Positions 1 through 9,899 are shown, numbered from the stretch's first letter. The stretch: DNA of 64,000 nt from Berkiella_A sp963976875 (GCA_963976875.1 CAXBML010000002.1:62001-126000), one strand, 5' to 3'. Notes: generated from the letters alone by a model not told the origin. A program made the numbers and translations.

Positions 1-1083
1 CTGGGATTAGGTAACGTTGGCCCTTTAGCCTCCAAGCCTGTGATGGAAGGTAAAGCGGTATTATTTAAACGTTTTTCAGATATCGATGTGTTTGATATTG
101 AGGTCGATGCAGAAAACCCACAAACATTTATTAACACAGTTGCAAGAATTGCCCCTACTTTTGGTGGCATCAATTTAGAAGATATCAAAGGTCCGCAATG
201 TTTTGAGATTGAGCAAGCATTGATTGAGCGATTAGATATCCCTGTGTTTCATGATGATCAACATGGCACGGCGATCGTGATTGCGGCCGGCATATTAAAT
301 GCCATTGAATTACAAGAAAAAAAACTAGATGAAATTACGGTTGTTTGTTTAGGGGCTGGTGCAGCAGGCATCGCCTCTATGCGTTTGTTGATTGCACTGG
401 GATTGCGTCGGGATCAAATTCTGATGGTAGATAGAACAGGGGTCATTCATACCGGGCGTTCAGACTTGAATCCTTATAAGTTTGCGTTTGCCGCTGAAAC
501 AGAGAAACGCACATTAGATGAGGCACTAGAAGGCGCCGACGTATTTATTGGTGTTTCTGGACCTAATCTAATGACTGATCGCATGTTGCAGTCTATGAAT
601 GATAAACCCATTATATTTGCGTTATCCAACCCTGACCCTGAAATATCGCCGGCATTAGCACATAGTGTGCGAAAAGATTTAATTATGGCCACGGGCCGTA
701 GTGATTACCCTAACCAAGTAAATAATGTTTTGTGTTTCCCCTATATTTTTAGAGGTGCATTAGATGTTAGGGCTTCTCGTATTAATCAAGAGATGATGAT
801 TGCCGCAGTTATCACGATTAAAGAAGTGGCTAAATTACCTGTGCCAGACATGGTTTACCAAGCTTATGATGATGTAAACGAATTAATTTTTGGGGCGGAG
901 TATATTCTGCCTAAGCCAATGGACCCGCGTTTAAAAGACTTGGTCTCGGCAAGTGTGGCACAAGCGGCTATTGCGACAGGGGTTGCAAGATTACCTTATC
1001 CAGCGCACTATCCAAACATAGACGATATAATACAAGCTGAAGTGCCGATGGCGACACCTTCGCCTGATTCAGCAATTGCATAA
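1..1083 (+). CDS. maeB: NAD(P)-dependent malic enzyme, 5'-truncated by window edge
   Basis: Oxidative decarboxylation of malate to pyruvate. The reading frame is open from base 1 (LGLGNVGPLASKPVMEGK...), so the real start and roughly the first 80-90 residues lie outside the window; the first in-frame ATG at 40 is internal. Visible are the malic-enzyme block FHDDQHGTAIV and a Rossmann dinucleotide motif GAGAAGIA. The length after the NAD domain fits the short malic enzyme without the C-terminal phosphotransacetylase domain found in E. coli MaeB. The malate dehydrogenase gene follows 27 bases later on the same strand, so the two malate-using enzymes are probably co-transcribed. The symbol is by family; NAD versus NADP preference cannot be told from sequence alone. 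Confidence 0.9.
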   Translation: MGLGNVGPLASKPVMEGKAVLFKRFSDIDVFDIEVDAENPQTFINTVARIAPTFGGINLEDIKGPQCFEIEQALIERLDIPVFHDDQHGTAIVIAAGILNAIELQEKKLDEITVVCLGAGAAGIASMRLLIALGLRRDQILMVDRTGVIHTGRSDLNPYKFAFAAETEKRTLDEALEGADVFIGVSGPNLMTDRMLQSMNDKPIIFALSNPDPEISPALAHSVRKDLIMATGRSDYPNQVNNVLCFPYIFRGALDVRASRINQEMMIAAVITIKEVAKLPVPDMVYQAYDDVNELIFGAEYILPKPMDPRLKDLVSASVAQAAIATGVARLPYPAHYPNIDDIIQAEVPMATPSPDSAIA

Positions 1084-1110
1084 AATACTTACATTTATAG
1101 GGATATAAAA

Positions 1111-2067
1111 ATGGCTAGAAATAAAATTGCATTAATTGGCGCAGGAAATATTGGTGGGACTTTAGCTCACTTAGCGCTGCTTAAAAATTTAGGGGATGTG
1201 GTTTTATTTGATATTGCAGAAGGTGTTCCTCAAGGTAAAGCACTAGATTTATGTCAGTGTGGCCCTGTGGAAGGCTTTGATGGGCAGGCCATTGGCTCCA
1301 ATGATTATGCTGATATTAAAGATGCAGACGTGGTTATTGTTACCGCAGGTATTCCTAGGAAGCCAGGTATGAGCCGTGATGACTTGCTTGAAATTAATGC
1401 AAAGGTAATGAAATCAGTAGGGGAAGGAATTAAAGCTAACTGCCCAAATGCATTTGTCATCTGCATCACAAACCCTTTAGATGTGATGGTTAATTTACTC
1501 CAACAATCGTCAGGCTTGTCTGATAGCAAAATCGTGGGTATGGCGGGTGTATTAGACTCTGCTCGCTTTAGAACCTTTCTTGCATGGGAATTTAACGTTT
1601 CAGTTAATCAGGTTCAAGCTTATGTTTTAGGAGGGCATGGTGACACCATGGTACCTCTTGTTCAGTTAAGTAACATCGCTGGGGTGAGCTTAGCAGATAT
1701 GGTTAAAACTGGAAAAATGACCCAAGCAAGGCTAGATGAGATTGTAGATAGAACGCGCAAAGGTGGTGGTGAGATTGTTGGTTTATTAAAAACTGGCTCA
1801 GCATTTTATGCCCCAGCAACGGCAGCGATTAGTATGGCAGAATCTTACCTTTTAGATAAAAAACGCATTTTGCCTTGTGCGGTTAAAATTAAACCTGGCC
1901 AATATGGTGTTGAAGAAGCTTTATATGTTGGTGTCCCTGCCAAGATTGGCGCCAATGGGGTTGAAGAAGTCATTGAAGTCTCTCTGACTGAATCTGAGCA
2001 AGCTAATCTTAATGTCTCTATTCAGGCAGTGAAGGAACTGAACGAAGCGGTTCGTAAGTTTTCTTAA
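1111..2067 (+). CDS. mdh: malate dehydrogenase (LDH-like type)
   Basis: Interconverts malate and oxaloacetate with NAD in the TCA cycle. The 318-residue protein has the N-terminal dinucleotide motif GAGNIGG (residues 10-16), an acidic residue ending strand 2 (VLFDI, D34) that favours NAD, the substrate arginines in IPRKPGMSR (R83, R89), and the catalytic His in GGHGDTMVP (H176). This is the lactate-dehydrogenase-like MDH found in alphaproteobacteria and Bacillus rather than the E. coli type. A GGGATA ribosome site lies just upstream. It ends about 27 bases before a perfect hairpin that separates it from the convergent PBP1A gene. Confidence 0.95.
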   Translation: MARNKIALIGAGNIGGTLAHLALLKNLGDVVLFDIAEGVPQGKALDLCQCGPVEGFDGQAIGSNDYADIKDADVVIVTAGIPRKPGMSRDDLLEINAKVMKSVGEGIKANCPNAFVICITNPLDVMVNLLQQSSGLSDSKIVGMAGVLDSARFRTFLAWEFNVSVNQVQAYVLGGHGDTMVPLVQLSNIAGVSLADMVKTGKMTQARLDEIVDRTRKGGGEIVGLLKTGSAFYAPATAAISMAESYLLDKKRILPCAVKIKPGQYGVEEALYVGVPAKIGANGVEEVIEVSLTESEQANLNVSIQAVKELNEAVRKFS

Positions 2068-2093
2068 GGCCAAGGTCTAACTTACTAATATTT

Positions 2094-2122
2094 GTCATGC
2101 CAGCCTTCGCTGCTGGCATGAC
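2094..2122. terminator. perfect hairpin between convergent mdh and mrcA
   Basis: Eleven-base arms GTCATGCCAGC (2094-2104) and GCTGGCATGAC (2112-2122) enclose a 7-base loop. The site lies between the 3' ends of two convergent genes, so it probably ends transcription from both sides. Neither side has a T-run, so it may instead be a copy of a dispersed intergenic palindrome. The pairing is seen; the function is inferred. Confidence 0.55.
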
Positions 2123-2132
2123 AGGAGAAAAA

Positions 2133-4577
2133 CTAAAACAAAGACTCCCCACTACTAGTCGCTTTGGGGGTAATGGATAGGCTTCGGTCCACAGACATAC
2201 GTGGTGCAGAACGATTAGGCACATGCTCAGTTCTAAAGATTTCAAACATAGCGTTAGATTGTCCTGGTCTGGCTAAAGCCCCTGTATCGGGATCGATTTT
2301 GACCGTAACCAACCCTCTAGGTTGTTCTGGCCTTGTTTCAGGTACGCCCTCTAGTGCGGCGCCCATATACTTCATCCAAATAGGCAGTGCCGCTTGAGAA
2401 CCATATTCTTTTAGTGTGCGAGGAGTATCGTACCCGACCCAAACAGACGTCACCAAAGATTGGTTGAAGCCGCTATACCAAGCATCGACCTTATTATTGG
2501 TTGTGCCTGTTTTACCGGCTAAATCGCGACGATGAAGTTTTTTGGCCCGTCGCCCGGTACCCGTTTGAATAGCATCTTGTAAAATGGATGTCATAATATA
2601 AGCGGTTTGTGGTGCTAAAGCCTTTTCCGCGGGAATATTAGGCTCATCCAAAGGTGTGGTTTGGATTAAAGCATCAATTTTATTTTGCGGAACAGGGTTA
2701 GGATCTAAATTTGCTTCCATGAGAATATGACATTCTGGGCATGCAGTGGGAGGATTGGCCTGGTAGATAAGGTTGTTTTGGTTGTCTTCAATGCGCTGCA
2801 AAACAAAAGGTGCGACTTTGTATCCGCCATTTGCAAACGTTGCATACCCGCCTGCTAATTCAATGGGAGAAAATTGGGCCGTTCCCAGAGCCAAAGATAA
2901 TGCTCGTGGCAAGCGTTCTTTAGGGAATCCAAATTTGGACAGCGTATTGATAGCTTTATCTAACCCTAGTTGCTGTAAAAGGCGAATAGAAACCAAGTTT
3001 CTAGATTTAGTTAAGCCCACTCGTAGCCGAGTCGGGCCATAAAAGCGCCGGCTATCATTTTGGGGGCGCCAGTAGCCTTCTAAGTTTTCATCCATATAGA
3101 CAATGGGGGCATCATTAATAAGTGATGCGGCAGTGAAGCCGTTTTCTATCGCAGCAGAATAGATGAATGGCTTAAAATTTGAACCGGGTTGTCGAGTGGA
3201 TTGGTAAGCTCGGTTAAATTTAGAAAGGTTGAAGTCAAAGCCACCCACCAAAGACAAAACAGCGCCATTTTTGGGATGTAACGCGACAAGCGCACCTTGC
3301 ACTTCAGGCAGTTGACTAAAAATCCATTGGCCCTCATCGGCTTCCACATAAATAACGTCACCCCTTATTGCAACGTCACTTGGCTCTTTGGGCTCCGGGC
3401 CTAAACGTAAGCGAGTGACTCTTTCTTTGGCCCAACGCATACTGTCAAATGCCACAGAAACTTTTTGTCCGTTAGCTAATAAAACTTGTATGGCATCGTC
3501 AGTGACTGAAAGCACGAGGGCAGCCATCAATGAGGCTGTTTTGGGCTGTTGTTTAAGTAGTTTTAGCCATTCGGACTCATTTTGCTCATCTTGTGCATCA
3601 AGGTCTAGATTAGTATACGGGCCGCGGTAGCCGTGGCGTTTGTCATATTCAAGCAAGCCTTCTTGCACAGATTGTTGTGCGATAGTTTGTAGCCGGCTAT
3701 CTATGGTTGTATAAGCTTCAAATCCAGCGGTATAGGCTTTGCGTCCGTACATTCGAACAATTTTTTTCCTAGCCATTTCAGCAACAAACGGTGCATCTAG
3801 TTCTACATATCGACCATGGTATTCTGAGCTAATAGGCTGCTGAGTCGCGGCTTGATGCTCAGCTTCAGTGATAAAATCATAATGATACATACGATTTAAT
3901 ACGTGGGTTCTTCGCTTCATCGCACGTTCAGGATTGTTGATTGGGTTTGCTGCAGAAGGCGCTTGGGGTAAGCCTGCAATCATTGCCAATTGGGCGAGAT
4001 CGAGTTTATCAATGGTTGTGCCGTAGTAGACTTGGGCAGCTGCTTGTACACCATAGGCACGTTTGCCAAAGTAAATTTTATTAAGGTATAGCTCTAGAAT
4101 TTTATCTTTGGAAAGTTCTTTTTCAATTTTACGGGCGATTAAAATCTCATGTAGTTTGCGGGAGAAAGTTTTTTTTCGGGTTAGGAAGAAGTTTCTGGCA
4201 ACCTGCATCGTAATGGTGCTAGCACCCTGTTGTTTACGACCTGTTGCAATTAAAGTAACTGCAGCTCGAATTAAGCCTCGTAAATCCACACCACCATGCT
4301 GGTAAAAGCGACGATCTTCTGTTGCAAGAATAGCCAGCTTCATTTTTTCGGGTATGTCGTTTATACCTATCGGTGTTCGGCGTTTTACACCATATTCACC
4401 AATGAGTTTTCCATCTGCTGTATAAATTTTAAGCGGCACTTGAAGCTGTATATCTTCTAGGATCTCAACAGACGGCAACTGTGCATTAATATAAAGTACT
4501 ACGACTAACGCACAAAAAAGCACCATGGTGCCCGTGCTTAATAGTACCCTAAAAATAATTCTAAATAGTGTATTCAT
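2133..4577 (-). CDS. mrcA: penicillin-binding protein 1A (bifunctional)
   Basis: Class A PBP that polymerises and cross-links peptidoglycan at the inner membrane. The 814-residue protein starts with one membrane anchor (about residues 10-30). It then has the glycosyltransferase block ATEDRRFYQHGG (catalytic E87) and a second block QGASTITMQVARN. An OB-like insert follows, then the transpeptidase motifs SxxK (PGSNFKPF), SxN (TKSRN) and KTG (AGKTGTTNN). All catalytic motifs are intact and the length is normal for PBP1A. It is divergent from pilM, the same mrcA/pilM arrangement seen in many gammaproteobacteria. A CPEC dicysteine motif sits between the catalytic core and the KTG box, with no assigned role. 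Confidence 0.95.
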   Translation of the reverse strand: MNTLFRIIFRVLLSTGTMVLFCALVVVLYINAQLPSVEILEDIQLQVPLKIYTADGKLIGEYGVKRRTPIGINDIPEKMKLAILATEDRRFYQHGGVDLRGLIRAAVTLIATGRKQQGASTITMQVARNFFLTRKKTFSRKLHEILIARKIEKELSKDKILELYLNKIYFGKRAYGVQAAAQVYYGTTIDKLDLAQLAMIAGLPQAPSAANPINNPERAMKRRTHVLNRMYHYDFITEAEHQAATQQPISSEYHGRYVELDAPFVAEMARKKIVRMYGRKAYTAGFEAYTTIDSRLQTIAQQSVQEGLLEYDKRHGYRGPYTNLDLDAQDEQNESEWLKLLKQQPKTASLMAALVLSVTDDAIQVLLANGQKVSVAFDSMRWAKERVTRLRLGPEPKEPSDVAIRGDVIYVEADEGQWIFSQLPEVQGALVALHPKNGAVLSLVGGFDFNLSKFNRAYQSTRQPGSNFKPFIYSAAIENGFTAASLINDAPIVYMDENLEGYWRPQNDSRRFYGPTRLRVGLTKSRNLVSIRLLQQLGLDKAINTLSKFGFPKERLPRALSLALGTAQFSPIELAGGYATFANGGYKVAPFVLQRIEDNQNNLIYQANPPTACPECHILMEANLDPNPVPQNKIDALIQTTPLDEPNIPAEKALAPQTAYIMTSILQDAIQTGTGRRAKKLHRRDLAGKTGTTNNKVDAWYSGFNQSLVTSVWVGYDTPRTLKEYGSQAALPIWMKYMGAALEGVPETRPEQPRGLVTVKIDPDTGALARPGQSNAMFEIFRTEHVPNRSAPRMSVDRSLSITPKATSSGESLF

Positions 4578-4792
4578 ATTTCGATATTATATAGCCATAT
4601 CATGGAGCAGTCTGCACATTATCTTAAAATTGCGTGCTTTAGTGACTAGATCTTGATAAAACAATGAAAAAATTTGCTCATAGCTTTATTATAGCTAGTC
4701 TTAAGTTAGATTCCTTTTTCTTTTTTTTCTTGGTGACAATCTTTGCGGCAAAAGGTTTTCTCTTTTATGCTGGTAGCAGGCCTGGCTGCGGA

Positions 4793-4798
4793 TATAAT
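4793..4798 (+). promoter_or_regulatory. candidate -10 box for the pil operon
   Basis: A perfect TATAAT lies in the mrcA/pilM divergent spacer, 66 bases before the pilM start. A convincing -35 hexamer is lacking 17 bases upstream (CTGGTA). No sigma-54 type site was recognised. Weak call. Confidence 0.3.
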
Positions 4799-4863
4799 AG
4801 TTTTATAGTTAACTATATGGGCTGTCAAAATTTATCGATGTTCATCGTGCAGGGAGCGTGTTG

Positions 4864-5928
4864 GTGTTTGGCTTATTTGAATACAAAACCCCAAAAATGA
4901 TTGGGATAGATATTAGCTCGTGTACTGTCAAACTACTAGAGCTGAGCCACGGCCCTCAAGGATATAGGGTTGAGAGCTATGCTGTGGAAACTTTACCTAC
5001 TGATGCGATGGCAGAGAAAGAAATTAAAGATGTTGTCGCGGTCGGGGAGGCTGTGGGCAGACTGATAAAACATGCAAGGACACCAACCAAAATGGGCGCT
5101 GTCGCTGTTTCTGGTTCAGCGGTGATTACTAAAATAATCCAGATGAGTGACGAGCTGACAGAACAAGAACTCGCAACCCAAATTCACTTGGAAGCTGATC
5201 GTTATATCCCCTACCCCTTACAAGAAATTTATTTAGATTTTCAGGTCTTAGGTCCATCCCAAAAAAGTCCTGGTCAGGTGGATGTATTACTAGCCGCATC
5301 AAAAGCAGAAAATGTGGATGCTCGGATAGAGGCATTAAGCCTGGGGGGCGTGACAGCGAAAGTCGTAGATATTGAGGCATACGCTATTGAAAGAGCCATG
5401 GGGCTTTTGAGTTCTGCAACGGGAAGCCCTGAAAGTGAAGATACGATTGCAGTGGTTGATATTGGCTCTACAATGACGACGTTAAGTGTGCTCAAAAACC
5501 AGGCAACTCTGTATACACGTGAACAGATATTTGGGGGTAAACAACTCACAGAAGAGATACAAAGGCGTTATGGTTTGTCATATGAAGAGGCAGGTTTAGC
5601 CAAAAAACAAGGCGGACTGCCTGAAGATTATCACTCTGAAGTTTTGCTGCCCTTTATGGATGGTGTGGTTCAGCAAGTGAGCCGTTCATTACAGTTTTTC
5701 TTTTCCTCCTCAGAATACACAGATATCGATCGTATTATTTTAGCGGGCGGCACCTCAATGATTGATGGATTGATTCCGATGATAGAAGAAAAATTAGGGA
5801 TACCCGCAACGCAGGTCAATCCATTTGAAAATATGTCTGTTGCGAGCAAAGTGAATCAAAACTTACTTCAAGCAGACTCCCCGGCATTAATGATTTGTTG
5901 TGGGCTTGCACTAAGGAGCTTTCAATGA
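4864..5928 (+). CDS. pilM: type IV pilus assembly protein PilM
   Basis: Cytoplasmic actin-like ATPase that binds the N terminus of PilN and links the pilus motor to the inner-membrane alignment complex. The protein has the N-terminal block MIGIDISSCTVKLLELS, the phosphate-binding segment VVDIGSTMTTLSV, and a C-terminal LAGGTSMIDGL, all typical of the family. A GTG at 4858 is possible, but the AGGGAG site (4851-4856) sits 1 base from it and 7 bases from the GTG at 4864, so 4864 is preferred (354 residues, starting MFGLFEYK). First gene of pilMNOPQ; its stop overlaps the pilN start as ATGA. Confidence 0.93.
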   Translation: MFGLFEYKTPKMIGIDISSCTVKLLELSHGPQGYRVESYAVETLPTDAMAEKEIKDVVAVGEAVGRLIKHARTPTKMGAVAVSGSAVITKIIQMSDELTEQELATQIHLEADRYIPYPLQEIYLDFQVLGPSQKSPGQVDVLLAASKAENVDARIEALSLGGVTAKVVDIEAYAIERAMGLLSSATGSPESEDTIAVVDIGSTMTTLSVLKNQATLYTREQIFGGKQLTEEIQRRYGLSYEEAGLAKKQGGLPEDYHSEVLLPFMDGVVQQVSRSLQFFFSSSEYTDIDRIILAGGTSMIDGLIPMIEEKLGIPATQVNPFENMSVASKVNQNLLQADSPALMICCGLALRSFQ

Positions 5929-6497
5929 GCACACAAATTAATTTATTACCCTGGCGGGAAGAATTAAAAGATCAACGTAAAAAAGAATTCATACTGATGA
6001 CAGGCATAGGTTGTATGGTTGCGTTATTTTTTGTAGTGATATTACATATATATATGAAAAATAATATCACGCATCAAATGGGGAATAATAATTTCCTGCG
6101 ACAAGAGATTATGTTATTGGATAAACAAATTGCTGAAATCAAAGACTTGAAAGAAGAAAAAGAAAAATTACTTGCGCGCATGCAAATTATCCAAGAACTA
6201 CAAAGTAATAGGCCACATATTGTTCGTTTATTCGATGGTATCACCCGCTCGACACCCGAAGGCTTATTTTTAACTGGATTAACACGCGTACAAACTAAAA
6301 TATTGATTGATGGAAGAGCGGAGTCTAATACACGTGTTTCAACTTTTATGCGGAATATTGATGCTTCCACTTGGCTAAAACAACCCTTGCTGAGTTTAAT
6401 ACAAGCGAATGAACAAGAAGATGCCTCTAAAATGATTGGTTTTAACTTAGAAGCCATACAAGTTGTGACGGAGAACTCTGAAAATAATGAATCTTAA
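5925..6497 (+). CDS. pilN: type IV pilus inner-membrane protein PilN
   Basis: Bitopic membrane protein of the pilus alignment subcomplex; its short cytoplasmic N terminus docks into PilM. The conserved PilM-binding peptide INLLPWREE is at residues 5-13. One membrane segment (about 27-48) is followed by a periplasmic coiled coil and a ferredoxin-like domain. The start at 5925 is chosen because AAGGAG lies 6 bases before it, the ATGA overlap with pilM is classic coupling, and the protein then opens MSTQINLLPW. It overlaps pilO by 11 bases. Confidence 0.93.
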   Translation: MSTQINLLPWREELKDQRKKEFILMTGIGCMVALFFVVILHIYMKNNITHQMGNNNFLRQEIMLLDKQIAEIKDLKEEKEKLLARMQIIQELQSNRPHIVRLFDGITRSTPEGLFLTGLTRVQTKILIDGRAESNTRVSTFMRNIDASTWLKQPLLSLIQANEQEDASKMIGFNLEAIQVVTENSENNES

Positions 6498-7119
6498 CTT
6501 TAATATTAATGATTTAGATTTAAATGACATGGGACAGTGGCCCTGGGTTGCAAAAAGCGCCATGATAGCTCTGTTAGTTGTCGCAATTATATTCTTAGGC
6601 TATTGGTTAGATACCAAAAAGCAATTTCAAACTTTAAACAATGCTAAAGCGGAAGAGAGCGTTTTAAGACAAACCTTTGAGCAAAAACAACATCAAGCGG
6701 CGAATTTAGATCGATATAAACAACAGATGCAAACGATGAAAGCATCTTTTGGGGCATTACTACGACAATTGCCGGAAAAGACAGAAGTGCCAGGGTTATT
6801 AGAAGACATCTCTCATCAAGGGCTGGCAACGGGTTTAGAGTTTAGGACGATTAGACTTTTGCCTGAGCAGGCGATTGATTTTTACGTTGAGTTACCGATA
6901 GAAATATCCGTAATTGGCCGTTATCATCAATTTGCAGACTTTGTTTCAAATGTTGCAGCTCTACCCCGTATTGTCACGCTGCATGATTTTGTGATTAAAA
7001 AGGTCAACCAAAAAACACAAGAAGAACTGCTCATGATGAATATTACAGCCAAAACATATCGATATACGGCAGAAGGTGAGCAAGAAGAAGAGAATAGTAA
7101 AGGGGGGGCCAATGGTTAA
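6487..7119 (+). CDS. pilO: type IV pilus inner-membrane protein PilO
   Basis: Partner of PilN in the inner-membrane alignment complex that transmits motor activity to the secretin. The 210-residue protein has a cytoplasmic tail, one membrane segment (about 22-40), a periplasmic coiled coil and a C-terminal ferredoxin-like domain with the typical YHQFADFVSNVAALPRIV block. It is translationally coupled to both neighbours, overlapping pilN by 11 bases and pilP by 8. The C-terminal tail is Glu-rich. Confidence 0.93.
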   Translation: MNLNFNINDLDLNDMGQWPWVAKSAMIALLVVAIIFLGYWLDTKKQFQTLNNAKAEESVLRQTFEQKQHQAANLDRYKQQMQTMKASFGALLRQLPEKTEVPGLLEDISHQGLATGLEFRTIRLLPEQAIDFYVELPIEISVIGRYHQFADFVSNVAALPRIVTLHDFVIKKVNQKTQEELLMMNITAKTYRYTAEGEQEEENSKGGANG

Positions 7120-7642
7120 CCCCCGGTTTGGTTTTTTACTTTGTGTTTTGTTATTAGTGGCCTGTAGTCAAGAAGACTCCAAGACAGAATTAGAAGCTTA
7201 TGTACAACAAGTTAAAGCAAGAAAATCAGCAGATATCGAACCGTTGCCACAAATTACACCCTATGAAACATTTGTTTATCAGGCATCCTCAATGCGCAGC
7301 CCATTTACTTTACCTGAGCCTAATAGGCAAGTTGTGAATGAAGTGGCTGACAATGGCATTCGTCCGAATGTGACGCGACGTAGAGAGCTGCTAGAAACTT
7401 ATCCTATAGACTCGCTATCCATGATGGGGACCCTGGAAAAAGGCGGTAAAATTTGGGCGGTGATTATCGATAAAGATGGTGCGGTGCATCGCGTTACCAA
7501 GGGCAATTATGTTGGGTTAAACCATGGTAAGATTAAAAAAATTACCGAAGAGAAACTGTACATCGATGAAATTGTGGCAAACCCAGTGGGCGGATGGCAG
7601 GAACGGCAATCAGAAATGGCATTGAGTACGGAAACGGAATAA
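7112..7642 (+). CDS. pilP: type IV pilus lipoprotein PilP
   Basis: Periplasmic lipoprotein that bridges PilN/PilO and the secretin PilQ. Starting at the ATG at 7112, behind a G-rich ribosome site, gives 176 residues with a lipoprotein signal ending in the lipobox LVAC. The C-terminal beta domain carries the family block SMMGTLEKGGKIWAVI and a G-N-Y-V-G-L-N-H-G-K-I segment. An upstream in-frame start at 7076 would place charged residues before the signal peptide and is rejected. Confidence 0.92.
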   Translation: MVNPRFGFLLCVLLLVACSQEDSKTELEAYVQQVKARKSADIEPLPQITPYETFVYQASSMRSPFTLPEPNRQVVNEVADNGIRPNVTRRRELLETYPIDSLSMMGTLEKGGKIWAVIIDKDGAVHRVTKGNYVGLNHGKIKKITEEKLYIDEIVANPVGGWQERQSEMALSTETE

Positions 7643-7658
7643 GTGGAGCATATACCCC

Positions 7659-9788
7659 ATGGCCAAGGTTAAGGCATTAAATTTTACCCGATTTTTCTTC
7701 CATATATTATGTGTATTTTTTCTATTATATGGCGTAATTAATGTTGCCCAAGGACAGTTAGGTGTTTCTATAGAAGATGTGGCGGTCTCCAGTGTAGAAG
7801 GTAACAATATCCATATTAAAGTAAAACTATCGGATACGGTGCCAATCCCTAAAAGCTTTATTTTAGAAGAGCCTGCTAAAATTGTGTTAGATTTTCCCGG
7901 GGTGCGCAATAGGCTGCCATTAGAACAATCTCGGGTTGAGTATAATTTAGGAAACTTAAAGCGAGTCAGTGTTGTTGAAGCAGATGGGCGAACTCGAATG
8001 GTGCTAGATTTGAACGAGTCTGTGCCATATGAAGTCAGTGCATCAGGTCAAGAAATCAATATTACTGTTGCAGGAAGCAATATTCCAACGCAAAAAATAG
8101 ATCCTTTCCAAGGGCAACTGCAGGGGAAAAATTGGATAGGCGGGGGCTATACGATTAATGATGTAGACTTCAGGCGAGGTTATGAATCCGATGGGCATAT
8201 CATTATTGATTTGAGTGATAGAAATATCCCAATAGACTTAAAAGAAGAAGGTTCTCAAATTCGCTTGCTTTTTATGGGGGCCAGCTTACCACCTCATTTA
8301 GAACGAAAACTAGAAGTGACCGACTTCGGTACACCTGTGGTGACGGTTAATGCCGTACAACAGGGCAATGATGTAGAAATGATTATTAAAACAACAGGGC
8401 ATTCGGATCATATTGCGTATCAAGCGGATAATCGATTTACAGTAGAGGTAAGGCCTCTCACTAAAGCTGAAAAAGATGCACAACAAGAAAAAGCATTCGA
8501 ATATACGGGAGAACGTTTATCGCTTAACTTCCAAGAGATCGAGGTTCGTGCAGTTTTACAGTTGATAGCAGACTTTACCGGTTTAAATATTGTCAGTAGC
8601 GATACGGTTCGAGGCAGTGTCACCTTAAGGCTTAGAAATGTGCCTTGGGACCAAGCTTTAGACATCATCATGAAAACCAAAGGCCTCGCAAAAAGGCAAG
8701 TTGGGAATGTACTTTTAGTCGGGCCCAGTGAAGAAATAGCGGCCAGAGAGAAATTAGAGTTACAGACCAATCAACAAGTAAAAGAATTAGCGCCATTAAA
8801 TGCTGAATATATTCAAATCAATTATGCCAAGGCTTCTGAGCTGGCATCATTACTTAAAGACGAAGACAATTCTTTGCTTTCAGCAAGGGGAACGGTTTCA
8901 GTTGATGAGCGTACAAATACACTTTTAGTGCAGGATACAAGGTTTAAAATTGAAGACGTAAGAAAGTTAGTGCATAGACTGGATGTGCCAGTGCGTCAGG
9001 TTTTGATAGAGGCTAGAGTCGTTTTTGCGAATGATGACTTTGAAGATGCATTAGGTGTAAAATTTGGCGCTGCACTTAAATTCCGACCAGGACAGGAGCC
9101 CATTTTAGGGTTGGCTGGGGACTTATTATCTAGTGCAGGTATTGCGCAGGCAGCAAATTCAACGGCAGCCGTTGCGGCAACCAATCCTCTTCAAAGATTG
9201 GCAGTTGATTTGCCAGTTTCCTTGCCGGGGGGAGATGGCGCCACAGGTGTTGGTTTGACAATAGCCTCTTTGCCCGGCGGGACAATTTTAGACTTGGAGT
9301 TGGAGGCCTTAGAATCGGAGGGCTTAGGTAAAATTGTTGCGAGCCCAAGAATTGTGACGTCCAACCAACAGCAGGCTTATATTGAGGCTGGTGAAGAAAT
9401 CCCTTATCTGCAATCTTCGTCTAGTGGTGCGACTTCGATTGCATTTAAAAAAGCCGTATTAAGATTAGAGGTCACACCGCAGATTACGCCAGATGATAAC
9501 GTCATTTTGGAATTAACAGTGAACCAAGATTCACGAGGCGTGGTGACCAGTGGTGTGCCATCTATTAATACTCGCGAAATGCATACAAAGGTTCTCGTAC
9601 AAAATGGTGAAACAGTGGTACTAGGTGGTATTTATCAGCAAGAAAAGAATGATAAAGTCAGAAGGGTGCCATTTTTCGGCAACTTGCCTTTAGTTGGTTG
9701 GCTGTTCAAGAGCAGAACGCACCTAGATAAAAGAAGTGAGTTGCTCATCTTTGTAACGCCTAAGATTATTCAGGAAGGGGTCACCTAG
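7659..9788 (+). CDS. pilQ: type IV pilus secretin PilQ
   Basis: Outer-membrane secretin through which the pilus emerges. The 709-residue protein has a signal peptide (hydrophobic core about 11-29), two N-terminal AMIN-like beta domains (about 40-260) that bind peptidoglycan in this family, an N0/STN domain (LNFQEIEVRAVLQLIADFTG), an N1/NolW domain, and the C-terminal secretin barrel. The barrel includes the VPFFGNLPLVGWLFKS motif and a LLIFVTPKII end. Last gene of pilMNOPQ. A GTGGAG site lies 10 bases before the ATG. Confidence 0.95.
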   Translation: MAKVKALNFTRFFFHILCVFFLLYGVINVAQGQLGVSIEDVAVSSVEGNNIHIKVKLSDTVPIPKSFILEEPAKIVLDFPGVRNRLPLEQSRVEYNLGNLKRVSVVEADGRTRMVLDLNESVPYEVSASGQEINITVAGSNIPTQKIDPFQGQLQGKNWIGGGYTINDVDFRRGYESDGHIIIDLSDRNIPIDLKEEGSQIRLLFMGASLPPHLERKLEVTDFGTPVVTVNAVQQGNDVEMIIKTTGHSDHIAYQADNRFTVEVRPLTKAEKDAQQEKAFEYTGERLSLNFQEIEVRAVLQLIADFTGLNIVSSDTVRGSVTLRLRNVPWDQALDIIMKTKGLAKRQVGNVLLVGPSEEIAAREKLELQTNQQVKELAPLNAEYIQINYAKASELASLLKDEDNSLLSARGTVSVDERTNTLLVQDTRFKIEDVRKLVHRLDVPVRQVLIEARVVFANDDFEDALGVKFGAALKFRPGQEPILGLAGDLLSSAGIAQAANSTAAVAATNPLQRLAVDLPVSLPGGDGATGVGLTIASLPGGTILDLELEALESEGLGKIVASPRIVTSNQQQAYIEAGEEIPYLQSSSSGATSIAFKKAVLRLEVTPQITPDDNVILELTVNQDSRGVVTSGVPSINTREMHTKVLVQNGETVVLGGIYQQEKNDKVRRVPFFGNLPLVGWLFKSRTHLDKRSELLIFVTPKIIQEGVT

Positions 9789-9882
9789 GTTTATTAAAGT
9801 TAATCGGTCAATTAGATAACAAACAGAGACTCGATTTATCTTTGCACAAAATGCTATACTAGTATTCCAGAGCGAAGGGTTG

Positions 9883-9899
9883 ACCTAATTAGATTAGGT
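9883..9899. promoter_or_regulatory. short palindrome upstream of aroK
   Basis: Arms ACCTAAT and ATTAGGT flank a 3-base centre in the pilQ-aroK spacer. A perfect TATAAT at 9959-9964 lies only 17 bases before the aroK start, and a TTGACA at 9926-9931 is too far from it (27 bases) to pair. The palindrome could be an operator; nothing in the sequence names the regulator. Confidence 0.25.

Noticed and set aside
4664..4900. 78-residue open frame between mrcA and pilM
   Set aside because: No ribosome site, low-complexity Phe-rich start, and it overlaps the well-supported pilM start in another frame.
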